A stretch of DNA of 64,000 nt, taken from NCBI RefSeq assembly GCF_900111155.1, contig NZ_FOGG01000017.1, positions 1 to 64,000 on the forward strand. The letters run 5' to 3'. The notes beneath the pieces are model-generated. The model searched no databases and was not told the DNA's origin. It saw nothing but the letters and a program-made list of their open reading frames with translations. Numbering within the stretch: the first letter of the stretch is position 1; every line of letters starts with the position of its first letter. The position numbers were made by a program, and so were the translations under genes. Below, in pieces: positions 51,951 through 60,951 of the stretch. This DNA comes from Pedobacter rhizosphaerae. GTDB lineage: Bacteria; Bacteroidota; Bacteroidia; Sphingobacteriales; Sphingobacteriaceae.

Positions 51951-52330
51951 ACCTCTCCATATCAGCCAATAATAAATGTTAAGATTCCCTCCTGCGAGGA
52001 AATGACGACGGTTGAGGGGTTAGGCATCATGCTAACTGCCGAAAATAATTTACAGTCCTTCCCGAAGCACGCCCTCCGGCCTAGCAGCATTTCGCCGGAT
52101 AGGACAGCCGAATGCTTGCAGTTTCAATCGGTTACGTACTGCCCAAGGGAATAAGCAGCGAGGGCTGGCCAGAAGTGTAAATGCCTAAGCCTCTTATTAC
52201 CGCCATCTGCATTCGGATGCTCATAGCCAAGAAAGGGTGCAAGCCTTGGCTTTTCGGTACCTTTTTGCCAAGAAAAAGGTACGAGCCCTTCCGGCGGCGA
52301 GGAAAAAAAATATTATGTCATAACGAGAAA
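51951..52330. other. Intergenic stretch without recognised features
   Basis: Between an R1 unit and a REP-like palindrome there are about 380 bp with no persuasive coding frame. A 69-aa frame (51945-52154) is not supported. Short inverted bits occur, but I find no terminator, RNA gene or promoter. Confidence 0.5.
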
Positions 52331-52372
52331 AGGAATTATTCCGGCCGGTGAGACACCTACCGGTAGGTTAAA
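52331..52372 (-). repeat. REP-like palindrome, copy 3
   Basis: GGAATTATTCC-GGCCGGTG-AGA-CACCTACCGG-TAGGTTAAAA is the inverted form of the hairpin at 14082. It lies just left of an inverted R1 unit. Confidence 0.65.
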
Positions 52373-52381
52373 ATCACCTGC

Positions 52382-52560
52382 ATTCAGCCACGGAAACACA
52401 GAACACACGCAAAAATCCTCCAAGAGGTTTAGTCGATGGCAACTCCCCTCTTTTTTCAAGGAGGGGGTGCGGAAGGTGTGTGAACAGGCGGGGGTGGTTA
52501 TTACAATGAACTTACATGCCTTAAATGGTAAAAAAGGATCGAACCATATAAGCTATAGAA
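52382..52560 (-). repeat. R1 unit, inverted, complete
   Basis: The order reads GCCACGGAAACACAGAACAC, then GAGGTTTAGTCGATGGCAACTC, the CCCCTC/GAGGGGG hairpin, GGTTATTACAATGAACTTAC and CTTAAATGGTAAAAAAGGATC. This is the mirror of the copies near 4218. Confidence 0.85.
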
Positions 52561-52610
52561 GAACATGATAGCCTCTCCCTATCAGTCAATAATAAGGCAA
52601 ATGCAAAGTC

Positions 52611-52797
52611 GTAGCGAGACGCTACCAATGCTATTAAGTTAAGCAAAATGGTGTCTGAGCTTCCCGATATGAAATCGGGACAAGTAATCGAAGGCCTTCT
52701 TAATAAGGATAAAACTGAAATGAATTGCCCTTCGACAGGCTCAGGATGACAATACATTTTAGTTTTCTCCTTAAGTTAATAGCATTGGAGACGCTAC
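52611..52797. mobile_element. MITE-like element, copy 3, best-preserved ends
   Basis: Terminal inverted repeats: CCAATGCTATTAAGTTAAG (52625-52643) and CTTAAGTTAATAGCATTGG (52770-52788) match at 18 of 19 positions, with related GTAGCG/CGCTAC outside. The interior contains GAAATCGGGACAAGTAATCG and CCTTCGACAGGCTCAGGATG. No transposase frame is present, so movement would need a transposase encoded elsewhere. Confidence 0.75.
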
Positions 52798-52820
52798 AAC
52801 TAGGAAAAAGTAAAAGAAAA

Positions 52821-52859
52821 ATTATTCCGGTCGGTGGCATACCTACCGGTGGTTTAAAT
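52821..52859 (-). repeat. REP-like palindrome, copy 4
   Basis: ATTATTCCGGTCGGTGG-CAT-ACCTACCGGTGGTTTAAA is another inverted copy of the 14082 family. It lies between the MITE-like element and the NagB terminator. Confidence 0.65.
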
Positions 52860-52882
52860 ATTTAACCCCATCAAGGGCATAA

Positions 52883-52917
52883 AAAAACCTGCTCTGAATA
52901 AACAGTAGCAGGTTTTT
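52883..52917 (-). terminator. Terminator of the nagB gene
   Basis: AAAAACCTGCT...AGCAGGTTTTT is an 11-bp stem with a 13-nt loop. It has an A-run on its plus-strand left, which is the U-run for the minus-strand transcript ending after nagB at 52936. It could also terminate plus-strand transcripts. Confidence 0.85.
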
Positions 52918-52935
52918 CTTTATGAAGAAGATTGA

Positions 52936-54861
52936 TTAATCTTCAAATTTCCATCTTACAAAAGCTTCCATCGCCTCGTATTCTGCAAGACCAAGCTCAT
53001 CATAAGCTTTTGCAGTATCGCGGTTGCGGTCTTCAGCACGTTGCCAGAATTCTCTTGCGTCATCCCCAGGGAAAACAGCTCTGTCTTTTTGGCTCTGGTG
53101 TTTGAAGATTGCATATTTCTTGCGCTCAAGCTCCTGTGGAGAAATTGGAACAGCCATCTCGATTTCATAAGTTTCAAACTCATGCCAAGCACCACGGTAC
53201 ATCCATAACCAGCAGTCTTTAGCCCATTCTTCGGTTAAACGAAGACGTTTTAAGGCCGCTAAGATAATGTTGAAACATACAATGTGTGTGCCATGTGGAT
53301 CCTCAAAATCGCCTGCCGCATATACTTGCTGAGGTTTTACTTTTTGAAGAAGCTCCATTGTTAATTCGATATCCTTATCGGTAACCGGATTTTTCTGGCT
53401 TTTTCCGCTTTCATAGAAAGGAAGCGCCTGGAAGTGGATATGATCATCTTCCAATCCGCAGTAACGTGCACCGGCAATAGCCTCACCTTTTCTAATCAAA
53501 CCTTTCACAGTTTGTATTTCAGGGGTATCTATCTGGTTTGGTTTTTTATTGTCGATGAAAGTACGCATGTTTTGGTATAAACTTTTCAGTTCTGAATTGT
53601 CCATGCCCATTTTCTCGGTAAAATCTACGTTGAATTCTACAAAACGTAATGCGTCATCGTCCCAAACAGCAGTGTTACCTGAAGTTTGATAAGCCACGTG
53701 AACATCGTGTTTCTGATCTACCAAACGGATGAATGTTCCGCCCATAGAGATCACATCATCATCGGGGTGTGGGGAGAAAATAATAACCCTTTTTTTCGCA
53801 GGCTCGGCCCTTTCCGGACGTTGAGAATCATCTGCATTGGGCTTACCTCCCGGCCATCCGGTAATGGTGTGCTGTAATTTATTGAAGATATGGATGTTGA
53901 TGTTATAAACCGGACCTCTTTCTGTGGCCAGTTGCGCCATACCGTTATTGTTATAATCGTCTTCTGTTAATTTTAAGATCGGTTTTTTCAAGGTGTTGGC
54001 TAACCAAATCACCGCTTTGCGGATCAATACTTCAGTCCATACACAATCTTTAACCAACCAAGGGGTGTTGAAACGGGTCAGTTCTGAGGCTGCAGGTGCA
54101 TCTAAAATGAACTCTACGTTTTCAGAAAGCTGAAGATAGGTTGCCGGAACATCTCCAGAGATTTCTCCTTCTACCGCTTTTTTAATAATAGATGCTTTTT
54201 TACGGCTCCAGGCCATCAAAATGATTTCTCTCGCTCTAAAGATGGTACCAATACCCATGGTAATCGCCTTTGTAGGTACGAAAGATTTACCACCGAAATC
54301 TCGTGCAGCATCACGTCTGGTTAAATCGTCTAGCGTTACTAAACGTGTTCCAGAGTTTGGTGCAGAACCCGGCTCATTGAAACCAATGTGACCGGTACGA
54401 CCGATACCCAGAATCTGGATGTCTAAACCACCTAGATCACCAATTTTCTTTTCGTAATCTAAGCAGAATGCCGGAATGTCTTCCAGCGCCAACGTCCCAT
54501 CAGGAATGTGAACATTGTGCTTTTCGATGTCGATGTGGTCGAAAAGGTTTTCATTCATAAAGGTCACATAACTCTGTGCCGCCGTTGGCTGCATCGGATA
54601 ATACTCATCCAGGTTAAAGGTGATCACATTTTTGAAACTTAAACCCTCTTCTTTGTGCAGTCTTACCAGTTCGGCGTAAACTGCGATTGGGGTAACACCT
54701 GTTGCTAAGCCCAGTACTGCAGGTGCGTTGTTTGCTTGTTTGGTTTTAATGAGGTTGGCAATTCTGTGCGCCACATTAACCGAAGCAATTTTTGGATTTT
54801 CGAACACGCTTACGGGTAATTTCTCGAAACGTGTCTCCTCCAGTAGATTTAATCTAGCCAT
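52936..54861 (-). CDS. nagB: Glucosamine-6-phosphate deaminase with C-terminal PIG-L/LmbE domain
   Basis: The 641-aa fusion has an N-terminal NagB domain (about residues 1-330): G-L-A-T-G-V-T-P-I-A-V-Y, catalytic Asp85 in F-N-L-D-E-Y-Y-P-M, G-I-G-R-T-G-H-I-G-F-N-E-P and A-I-T-M-G-I-G-T-I. The C-terminal half (from about residue 360) is a PIG-L/LmbE deacetylase-like domain with I-I-F-S-P-H-P-D-D-D-V-I-S-M-G-G, which holds the metal-binding H-P-D-D. NagB converts glucosamine 6-phosphate to fructose 6-phosphate and ammonia. The fused domain may deacetylate an amino sugar, which is inferred. It starts divergently from anmK. Confidence 0.93.
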   Translation of the reverse strand: MARLNLLEETRFEKLPVSVFENPKIASVNVAHRIANLIKTKQANNAPAVLGLATGVTPIAVYAELVRLHKEEGLSFKNVITFNLDEYYPMQPTAAQSYVTFMNENLFDHIDIEKHNVHIPDGTLALEDIPAFCLDYEKKIGDLGGLDIQILGIGRTGHIGFNEPGSAPNSGTRLVTLDDLTRRDAARDFGGKSFVPTKAITMGIGTIFRAREIILMAWSRKKASIIKKAVEGEISGDVPATYLQLSENVEFILDAPAASELTRFNTPWLVKDCVWTEVLIRKAVIWLANTLKKPILKLTEDDYNNNGMAQLATERGPVYNINIHIFNKLQHTITGWPGGKPNADDSQRPERAEPAKKRVIIFSPHPDDDVISMGGTFIRLVDQKHDVHVAYQTSGNTAVWDDDALRFVEFNVDFTEKMGMDNSELKSLYQNMRTFIDNKKPNQIDTPEIQTVKGLIRKGEAIAGARYCGLEDDHIHFQALPFYESGKSQKNPVTDKDIELTMELLQKVKPQQVYAAGDFEDPHGTHIVCFNIILAALKRLRLTEEWAKDCWLWMYRGAWHEFETYEIEMAVPISPQELERKKYAIFKHQSQKDRAVFPGDDAREFWQRAEDRNRDTAKAYDELGLAEYEAMEAFVRWKFED

Positions 54862-54969
54862 TTTTTTGTTATGGATTTTAATGTACGGAGCAGTAAATAT
54901 AGAGACTTATAGTTAATTTTTAGTAAAGGATAGCTACTTTTATTGCAAGTATTCTATTAATGATTAAAA

Positions 54970-54979
54970 CAAACGTTTG
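54970..54979. promoter_or_regulatory. CG-centred palindrome between nagB and anmK
   Basis: CAAACGTTTG is a perfect 10-bp palindrome with central CG, in the divergent nagB-anmK promoter region. This resembles LacI-family operators, and a LacI gene lies 3.2 kb away in the same cluster. The link is inferred. Confidence 0.45.
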
Positions 54980-55006
54980 ATCTTTTTTACTTTTAAAACT
55001 GTTCTT

Positions 55007-56203
55007 ATGAATAACCAAATACAAAGCCTGTATAATAAAGCAGCAAAGGCTGAGCGTTTAATTATTGGGTTGATGAGCGGCACCTCTATGGACGGGTTGG
55101 ACATCGCACTTTGCGCTGTTGAAGGGAGCGGTTTGGATACCGAGATTAAAATTCTTCATTTTAAAACCGGTGATTATACAGTAGATTTCAGAGAGCAGAT
55201 CAAAGCTATTTTCTCTAAACGGGAGGTAGATTTACAGTTGGTTTGCCTAATGAATGAATACATTGCTAATGTTCATGCAGCGCTGATTAATGAAGCCTTA
55301 CAAGAATGGGGTTATGAAAGCCAACAGATAGATTTTATTGCCAGTCATGGACAAACTATTTTCCATGCGCCAAAATCATTGCACCAACTTGAAAACTATC
55401 CAAATGGAACTTTGCAAATTGGTGATGGAGATCATTTAGCCGTTAAAACAGGGATTATCACCTTATCTGATTTTCGACAAAAACACCTCGCTGCGGGTGG
55501 AGAAGGCGCGCCATTAGCGGTTTATGGAGATTATCTTATTTTCTCTAAAAAAGGGGAAGACCGCATTATGCTAAATATTGGCGGGATAGCCAATTTCACT
55601 TATTTGCCAGGCGTGCTGGATGCTGCTCAAATTTTTTCGACTGATGTTGGTCCGGGAAATACCTTAATGGATCAATACATGCAAAAGCACTTTAACCGGT
55701 TCTACGATAAAAATGCTTCAGTGGCCAAACAAGGGGATTGTAATCAGCAATTATTAAAAGCTTTGTTAGATTGTGATTTCTTCGATTTGGATTTTCCTAA
55801 AACAACAGGACCAGAGTTATTTAATCTCAGCTATCTGGAAAATGCACAGCAAGTATCCGAAACAAGCGATTTAAAACCTGAAGATGTAATGGCTACTTTG
55901 TGCCATTTTTCTGCTTCCGGGATTGCCGATGCTATACATAAATGCTTTGGAGAAGAGGCTAAACCGCATATTTTTACGAGCGGTGGAGGCATGCATAACC
56001 CGCTGTTAATCGAACTATTAAAGATAAAGCTTCCTCAGGCTACTTTCCTAACTACAGACGATCTGGAAATTAATCCAGACGCAAAAGAAGCTGTTCTGTT
56101 CGCCATTTTAGCCAATGAAACCCTATGTGGAGAACCGATCAATTTTGGAAACAGACAGGGCGTGCCTTCGGTTTGCATGGGGAAAATTAGCCTCCCAGCG
56201 TAA
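55007..56203 (+). CDS. anmK: Anhydro-N-acetylmuramic acid kinase
   Basis: A 398-aa protein (408 aa if the TTG at 54977 were used). I prefer the ATG at 55007 (M-N-N-Q-I-Q-S), because the CAAACGTTTG site otherwise falls inside the gene. AnmK motifs are complete: I-I-G-L-M-S-G-T-S-M-D-G-L-D near the start, A-S-H-G-Q-T-I-F-H-A-P, L-Q-I-G-D-G-D-H-L-A, A-A-G-G-E-G-A-P-L-A, L-N-I-G-G-I-A-N-F and T-D-V-G-P-G-N-T-L-M-D. The enzyme cleaves and phosphorylates 1,6-anhydro-MurNAc to MurNAc 6-phosphate, a step of cell-wall recycling. Confidence 0.95.
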   Translation: MNNQIQSLYNKAAKAERLIIGLMSGTSMDGLDIALCAVEGSGLDTEIKILHFKTGDYTVDFREQIKAIFSKREVDLQLVCLMNEYIANVHAALINEALQEWGYESQQIDFIASHGQTIFHAPKSLHQLENYPNGTLQIGDGDHLAVKTGIITLSDFRQKHLAAGGEGAPLAVYGDYLIFSKKGEDRIMLNIGGIANFTYLPGVLDAAQIFSTDVGPGNTLMDQYMQKHFNRFYDKNASVAKQGDCNQQLLKALLDCDFFDLDFPKTTGPELFNLSYLENAQQVSETSDLKPEDVMATLCHFSASGIADAIHKCFGEEAKPHIFTSGGGMHNPLLIELLKIKLPQATFLTTDDLEINPDAKEAVLFAILANETLCGEPINFGNRQGVPSVCMGKISLPA

Positions 56204-56208
56204 TTGGA

Positions 56209-56345
56209 ATGATTGAGTTTAGCATGATGGAAGAATTGAACCCACGATAATATACCCATTCACTAATTCAATCATTAAGTCATTCATTCATTCACTCACT
56301 CAGTCATTCACTAATTCAATCATTCACTAATTCATTCATTCTCTC
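56209..56345. repeat. GAAT/ATTC hairpin element after anmK
   Basis: GGAATGATTGAGTTTAGC on the left is followed by a core and then a long right arm of CATTC, ATTCATTC and CACTCA units (56263-56342). It begins 5 bp after the anmK stop and ends about 100 bp before the next susC start. Confidence 0.75.
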
Positions 56346-56381
56346 CGTATTTTGTATACTTAATTGTACAACTATAAACTT

Positions 56382-56409
56382 TTGATTGTCAGTTAATTTA
56401 TTAAATTTG
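56382..56409 (+). promoter_or_regulatory. Candidate Bacteroidota promoter of third susC
   Basis: TAAATTTG at 56402-56409 matches the TAnnTTTG -7 box. A TTG at 56382-56384 lies 17 bp upstream, slightly short of the usual 19-21 bp. It is 40 bp before the susC ATG. Confidence 0.4.
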
Positions 56410-56448
56410 TTATCATGCGAATCTAATTAATTAACCAAACCAAATTTT

Positions 56449-59400
56449 ATGGAAAAAAGTTACCCAAATTGGTCACCAAAGTTTCTTGCAATTTTGATGA
56501 TCCCATTTCTGCTGCTCTTATTTTCAGAAATGGCCCAGGCGCAAAACAAGCGCTACACTATCAGTGGAAAAGTAACAGATGCTTCAGGAAACGCCGCCAT
56601 TCCCGGAGCAGTAGTCAAAATTTTAAACACCACATTAGTAACGAGTACCTCTTCCGCAGGGAATTATACTTTTGCAGTAGATCTGGCACCTGGCAAATAT
56701 CAGATCCAGTTTTCTTATGTCGGTTATAAGTCAGTTACCCAATCAGTTGACTTGGGTACTGGTAATACTGTTCAATTAAACGCCAGTCTTTCAGGGGATG
56801 CTGTTGGTTTGGACGAAGTTATTGTAACGGGTACTTCTCAGGGTACCACCAGGAAGCAACTGGGAAGTTATGTAAGTACCGTTAAGGGCGATGATTTGAA
56901 TAAGGCACCAAGCGGGAATGCTTTAGCTTCCCTTCAGGGAAAAACTCCTGGCGCTCAAATTAGTCAAAACTCCGGAGACCCTGCGGGTGGTATATCTGTT
57001 CGGTTAAGGGGGATCAGCTCGGTTAACTCCTCATCAGAACCACTTTATATTATTGATGGCGTAATTGTAAATAACTCAACCACAAGGGTAACCAATACTT
57101 CAGGTAATTATGATGGAGGAAACTTTGTTGGAAGTATTGGCCAAAATAGAATGGTAGATATCAATCCAGCGGATATTGATCACATAGAGGTATTAAATGG
57201 TGCTGCGGCTGCCGCAATTTATGGATCGAGGGCCAATGCAGGGGTAATCCAGATTTTTACCAAAAGAGGTAAAACCGGAGAGCCACAGGTAAGTTTCAAT
57301 ACCAGTTTGGTCATCAGCGAACTTCGTAAGCAGATAGAGGTTAACCAGGCACCTATCAAATTTGGAGGATCAGTAGATGCACAAACACAAGATATCTTGA
57401 CCCCAACCTTAACCAATACCACTCCGGTAACCAGATATAACTATCAGGATTACATTTTTAGAACAGGTATTGGTACAGATAATTCGGTGTCGGTTTCCGG
57501 AGGTAATGATAATACTAAGTTTTACACCTCTGCAGGATATTTCTCTAATCAGGGGATTATTAAAAACACTGACTTCAGAAGAATGAACTTCAGGGCCAAT
57601 TTAGATCAAAAGATTAATAATTGGGTACGCATGACAGCTGGTTTTAATTATGTCCATAGTGATGCCAATGAAAAACCAGATGGAAATTCGTTCTTTTCAC
57701 CAATGAACTCCGTTACGATTATTGGTAATTTTCATGATTTGTTTACCAGAGACGTATTGGGTAATCTTAAAGCTGTTGGCGAGCGTGGTCGGGTTAATCC
57801 GGTATCAGTTATTGAAGATATCAAACAACGCCAATTTGTTAACCGGGTTATTGCCAATGCAGGATTAAAGTTAAATCCCGTGAAAAACCTAACCGTAGAC
57901 TATTCTATGGGTGTAGATAACAGCATTCAGAATGGAACAACCTACATCCCTCCCTTTGCTTATAATGTGAGTACAGGTTTTTTTGGGGGTGGCCCAACAT
58001 TAGATCCATCTTTGAATGGATATGCGAGTACTGCAAATGCCACTACTACCTTGTTTAATAATGAACTGAATCTTACCTACGATGCTAAATTATCTAATTT
58101 ATTAAGTTCTACAACACAATTAGGAGGTTCTTATCAATACCAAAAAGATCTGTTTAGTTTATTAAACGGACGTGGACTTGCTCCTTTTACACAGGTCGTA
58201 AATTCGGCGAGTACAATTCTGGTTAATAATGACTCGAGGTCTGAGTTTTCGATCAGTGGAGCATATTTGCAACAGAATTTCAAATATAAAGACCACCTAT
58301 TCGTAACTGGCGCATTGCGCGTAGATCAATCGACGGTATTTGGTGAAGATAACCGCACTCAATATTATCTAAAAGGCAATGTGAGTTATGTGCTTTCATC
58401 TGCCGATTATTGGAAAAAATTGGGTATAAGTTCCTGGTGGAATTCGTTTAAATTGAGGGCTGCATATGGAGAATCAGGAAATCTTACCGGAATTCAACCT
58501 TATGACCGTTTCAATGTCTATTCGCCAGGGTCACTTAATAGCAGAACTTCATTAGTGTCGAGCGGTATATTAGCTAACACCTCTGTAAAGCCTGAGCGTC
58601 AAAAGGAATTAGAAGTTGGAACCGATATGTCTTTCTTTAATAATCGGTTGGGCGTAACATTTAGCTGGTACAATAAGAATGTAAGCGACTTATTACTTCC
58701 GGTTGTTGTTGCACCATCAACGGGTTTTTCTAGTTTGCTAGATAACATTGGTGGTACATTAAGGAATAGAGGAGTTGAACTCATGTTAACTGGTGTGCCG
58801 GTAAAAACAACTGATTTTAGCTGGACGACTACCCTGATATACAACCGGAACCGGAATAAGGTTATCGGGTCTGGTGCAAGAAGAACACTTGCTACAAATG
58901 CCGGGGCACCCGTTTCTATAATAGATGGATATCCTGCAGGGGTTTTTTGGGGTAGCTATTTTGCTAGAAATGATGACGGAACTTTGTTAACAAATGCCCT
59001 GGGCATTCCACTGGCAGAAGCTCCGAGAGTAAATGGTGTACCTAGTGGAACTCCTGTACAAAAAGTGATTGGTGACCCCAATCCAGACTACACGGGCTCT
59101 TTAGTTAATGATTTTACCTATAAAAAATTGAGTCTTCATATTCAGCTAGATGCAGTTCAGGGTGGCGATGTTTGGAATGCAGATTGGAGAACCCGTCAGG
59201 GGGTAGGTAATGGCAAAATAACAGAGGCAGAAGATTTAGGACAATTACCAAGGGGTTATGTAGCCGGTGTTTATAATATAGAAGAATGGCGTATAGACGA
59301 TGGTTCGTTTGTGAAGCTAAGAGAGATTTCATTAAGCTATAATATTGGTAAAGTGAAATTTGTTAAAGATTTGACAGTTAATTTAAGTGGAAGAAACCTC

Positions 59401-59535
59401 ATTTCCTGGGATAATTACAAGGGGTATGACCCAGAATTAAATTCAGGAGGGCAATCAACCCTTTTGAGAAATATCGATTTTGGCTCAGTTCCTATTCCCC
59501 GTACCTTTTCTATAGGTTTAAAAGCAACGTTCTAA
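56449..59535 (+). CDS. SusC/RagA-family TonB-dependent receptor
   Basis: The 1028-aa product has a signal peptide (residues 1-32, ending E-M-A-Q-A-Q). The carboxypeptidase-like domain (36-125) has Y-T-I-S-G-K-V-T-D-A-S-G...I-P-G-A-V. Next come L-D-E-V-I-V-T-G-T-S (TonB-box-like) and the plug, with Y-I-I-D-G-V and V-L-N-G-A-A-A-A-A-I-Y-G-S-R-A-N-A-G-V. The barrel ends F-S-I-G-L-K-A-T-F. The N-A-G-V variant replaces the more common S-G-V or N-G-V. It directly follows anmK and precedes a SusD, so the pair may import cell-wall fragments or another amino-sugar oligomer (inferred). Confidence 0.94.
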   Translation: MEKSYPNWSPKFLAILMIPFLLLLFSEMAQAQNKRYTISGKVTDASGNAAIPGAVVKILNTTLVTSTSSAGNYTFAVDLAPGKYQIQFSYVGYKSVTQSVDLGTGNTVQLNASLSGDAVGLDEVIVTGTSQGTTRKQLGSYVSTVKGDDLNKAPSGNALASLQGKTPGAQISQNSGDPAGGISVRLRGISSVNSSSEPLYIIDGVIVNNSTTRVTNTSGNYDGGNFVGSIGQNRMVDINPADIDHIEVLNGAAAAAIYGSRANAGVIQIFTKRGKTGEPQVSFNTSLVISELRKQIEVNQAPIKFGGSVDAQTQDILTPTLTNTTPVTRYNYQDYIFRTGIGTDNSVSVSGGNDNTKFYTSAGYFSNQGIIKNTDFRRMNFRANLDQKINNWVRMTAGFNYVHSDANEKPDGNSFFSPMNSVTIIGNFHDLFTRDVLGNLKAVGERGRVNPVSVIEDIKQRQFVNRVIANAGLKLNPVKNLTVDYSMGVDNSIQNGTTYIPPFAYNVSTGFFGGGPTLDPSLNGYASTANATTTLFNNELNLTYDAKLSNLLSSTTQLGGSYQYQKDLFSLLNGRGLAPFTQVVNSASTILVNNDSRSEFSISGAYLQQNFKYKDHLFVTGALRVDQSTVFGEDNRTQYYLKGNVSYVLSSADYWKKLGISSWWNSFKLRAAYGESGNLTGIQPYDRFNVYSPGSLNSRTSLVSSGILANTSVKPERQKELEVGTDMSFFNNRLGVTFSWYNKNVSDLLLPVVVAPSTGFSSLLDNIGGTLRNRGVELMLTGVPVKTTDFSWTTTLIYNRNRNKVIGSGARRTLATNAGAPVSIIDGYPAGVFWGSYFARNDDGTLLTNALGIPLAEAPRVNGVPSGTPVQKVIGDPNPDYTGSLVNDFTYKKLSLHIQLDAVQGGDVWNADWRTRQGVGNGKITEAEDLGQLPRGYVAGVYNIEEWRIDDGSFVKLREISLSYNIGKVKFVKDLTVNLSGRNLISWDNYKGYDPELNSGGQSTLLRNIDFGSVPIPRTFSIGLKATF

Positions 59536-59551
59536 CTTAAAACTATTTGTT

Positions 59552-60847
59552 ATGAAAAATTTAAAATCAAAATATACGATCTGGACATTCCTGTTGTGTG
59601 CATCTGTACTTTTAGGTGCCTGTAAGAAGGAATATTTAAATCCTAACGGAGCCAGCGCCACTGATGTATTGTCTTCTGCCAAAGGGCTTACGGGGGTAAC
59701 TGTAGGTTTACAGAAAGCTTACTCTACATCCAGGGCTGGCCTTTTGTATGCCTCTCTGTCATTAAATGGGATTACCACAAATGAGTTAATCTCTATCAAT
59801 ACCGGAAATACAAACGAAGAGCGCCTGATGGCGGGTGGAGTTCAGGTTGATGGTAACAACACTATTGTGTTAGGGGTTTGGACAGCTTCAAATAAGATTA
59901 TTTATGATGCTGACAATGTTATTAACAATGCAGTTAATTTGGCCGACAAGAACTATGCAGCAGGACTAATTGCTCATGCCAGTATTTTTAAAGCCATTGC
60001 ATTGGGGAATTTGTCTGAGTTTTGGGAGAAAATTCCTGCAGGAATCGGGCTAAATGTAGGTTTCATTAATCGGTTGGATGGTTTCAATAAGGCTATAGCT
60101 ACAATCGAGAATGCACAGGCTGTTATTGCCGCCAATGCCATCAGCACAACCTTTTTAGGGAATATTCCTACGGGAGTAGACATTCCCAATACACTTAATG
60201 CTTTGAAGGCCAGATATGCGCTGTTTGCTGGTAATTATGCGCTGGCGCTAACGGCGGCAAATGCAGTAGATTTAACAAAGAGGTCTACCTTTACTTATGA
60301 TGCACTTAATCTGAATCCAATTTTTGAAATTGCTACTTCTACAAATAATGTAGTGCAACCTAAAAATATAAATTTAGGTCAAACAGGGGTTAATGTTCCC
60401 GATGCAGGCGATTTGCGCATTCCATTCTATACTGTAATTAATACCACAGTGAGGATAAATGGGTTTGGGGTATCTACTTTTGCACAAATTCCACTTTACC
60501 TGCCTGGAGAAATGACACTAATCAAAGCGGAAGCTTATGTTCGTCAGGCCACACCTAATTTGGCCAGCGCTTTAACAGAGTTGAATAAATTAGTGACCAA
60601 AACGCCTGCTCAAGACCCTTTTGGTGTAGGAGCTGGATTACCTGCCATTACGGGTTCGCCCACTGCTCAAACGCTTTTAGATTTGATCTACAAACACCGG
60701 TGCATAGAATTATTTATGTCAGGGCTTAAGTTAGAAGATATGAGGAGATTTAATCAACCTCTAACCGATCGGAAAAGGAATTTCTTTCCTTACCCTTTTG
60801 CAGAGCGAGATAATAACACCAATACCCCAGCCGATCCAACGTTTTAA
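59552..60847 (+). CDS. SusD/RagB-like lipoprotein, short form
   Basis: The 431-aa product has a lipoprotein signal with L-G-A-C (Cys24). It is 75-90 residues shorter than the other two SusD proteins here. It lacks some canonical blocks but keeps E-Y-L-N-P-N-G-A-S near the start and the C-terminal helical E-M-T-L-I-K-A-E-A-Y-V-R-Q, D-L-I-Y-K-H-R-C-I-E-L-F-M-S-G-L-K-L-E-D-M-R-R-F. The final I/P-x-x-N-P-G-Y is replaced by an N-T-P-A-D-P-T-F end. Its place 16 bp after SusC still makes it the binding partner. Confidence 0.88.
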   Translation: MKNLKSKYTIWTFLLCASVLLGACKKEYLNPNGASATDVLSSAKGLTGVTVGLQKAYSTSRAGLLYASLSLNGITTNELISINTGNTNEERLMAGGVQVDGNNTIVLGVWTASNKIIYDADNVINNAVNLADKNYAAGLIAHASIFKAIALGNLSEFWEKIPAGIGLNVGFINRLDGFNKAIATIENAQAVIAANAISTTFLGNIPTGVDIPNTLNALKARYALFAGNYALALTAANAVDLTKRSTFTYDALNLNPIFEIATSTNNVVQPKNINLGQTGVNVPDAGDLRIPFYTVINTTVRINGFGVSTFAQIPLYLPGEMTLIKAEAYVRQATPNLASALTELNKLVTKTPAQDPFGVGAGLPAITGSPTAQTLLDLIYKHRCIELFMSGLKLEDMRRFNQPLTDRKRNFFPYPFAERDNNTNTPADPTF

Positions 60848-60951
60848 GACAAAAATTGTATCATAAAATTCAATTATCAGTCTTGTCGAAGGATCTGTGC
60901 AGCGGAACATCGCTAAATAAACAGAAAACCAATCTGCGAAAATCCATTCTA

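Noticed and set aside
40441-56345. GAAT/ATTC elements as integron attC sites
   Set aside because: No integrase, no attC consensus core (GTTRRRY), and the arms are low-complexity units.
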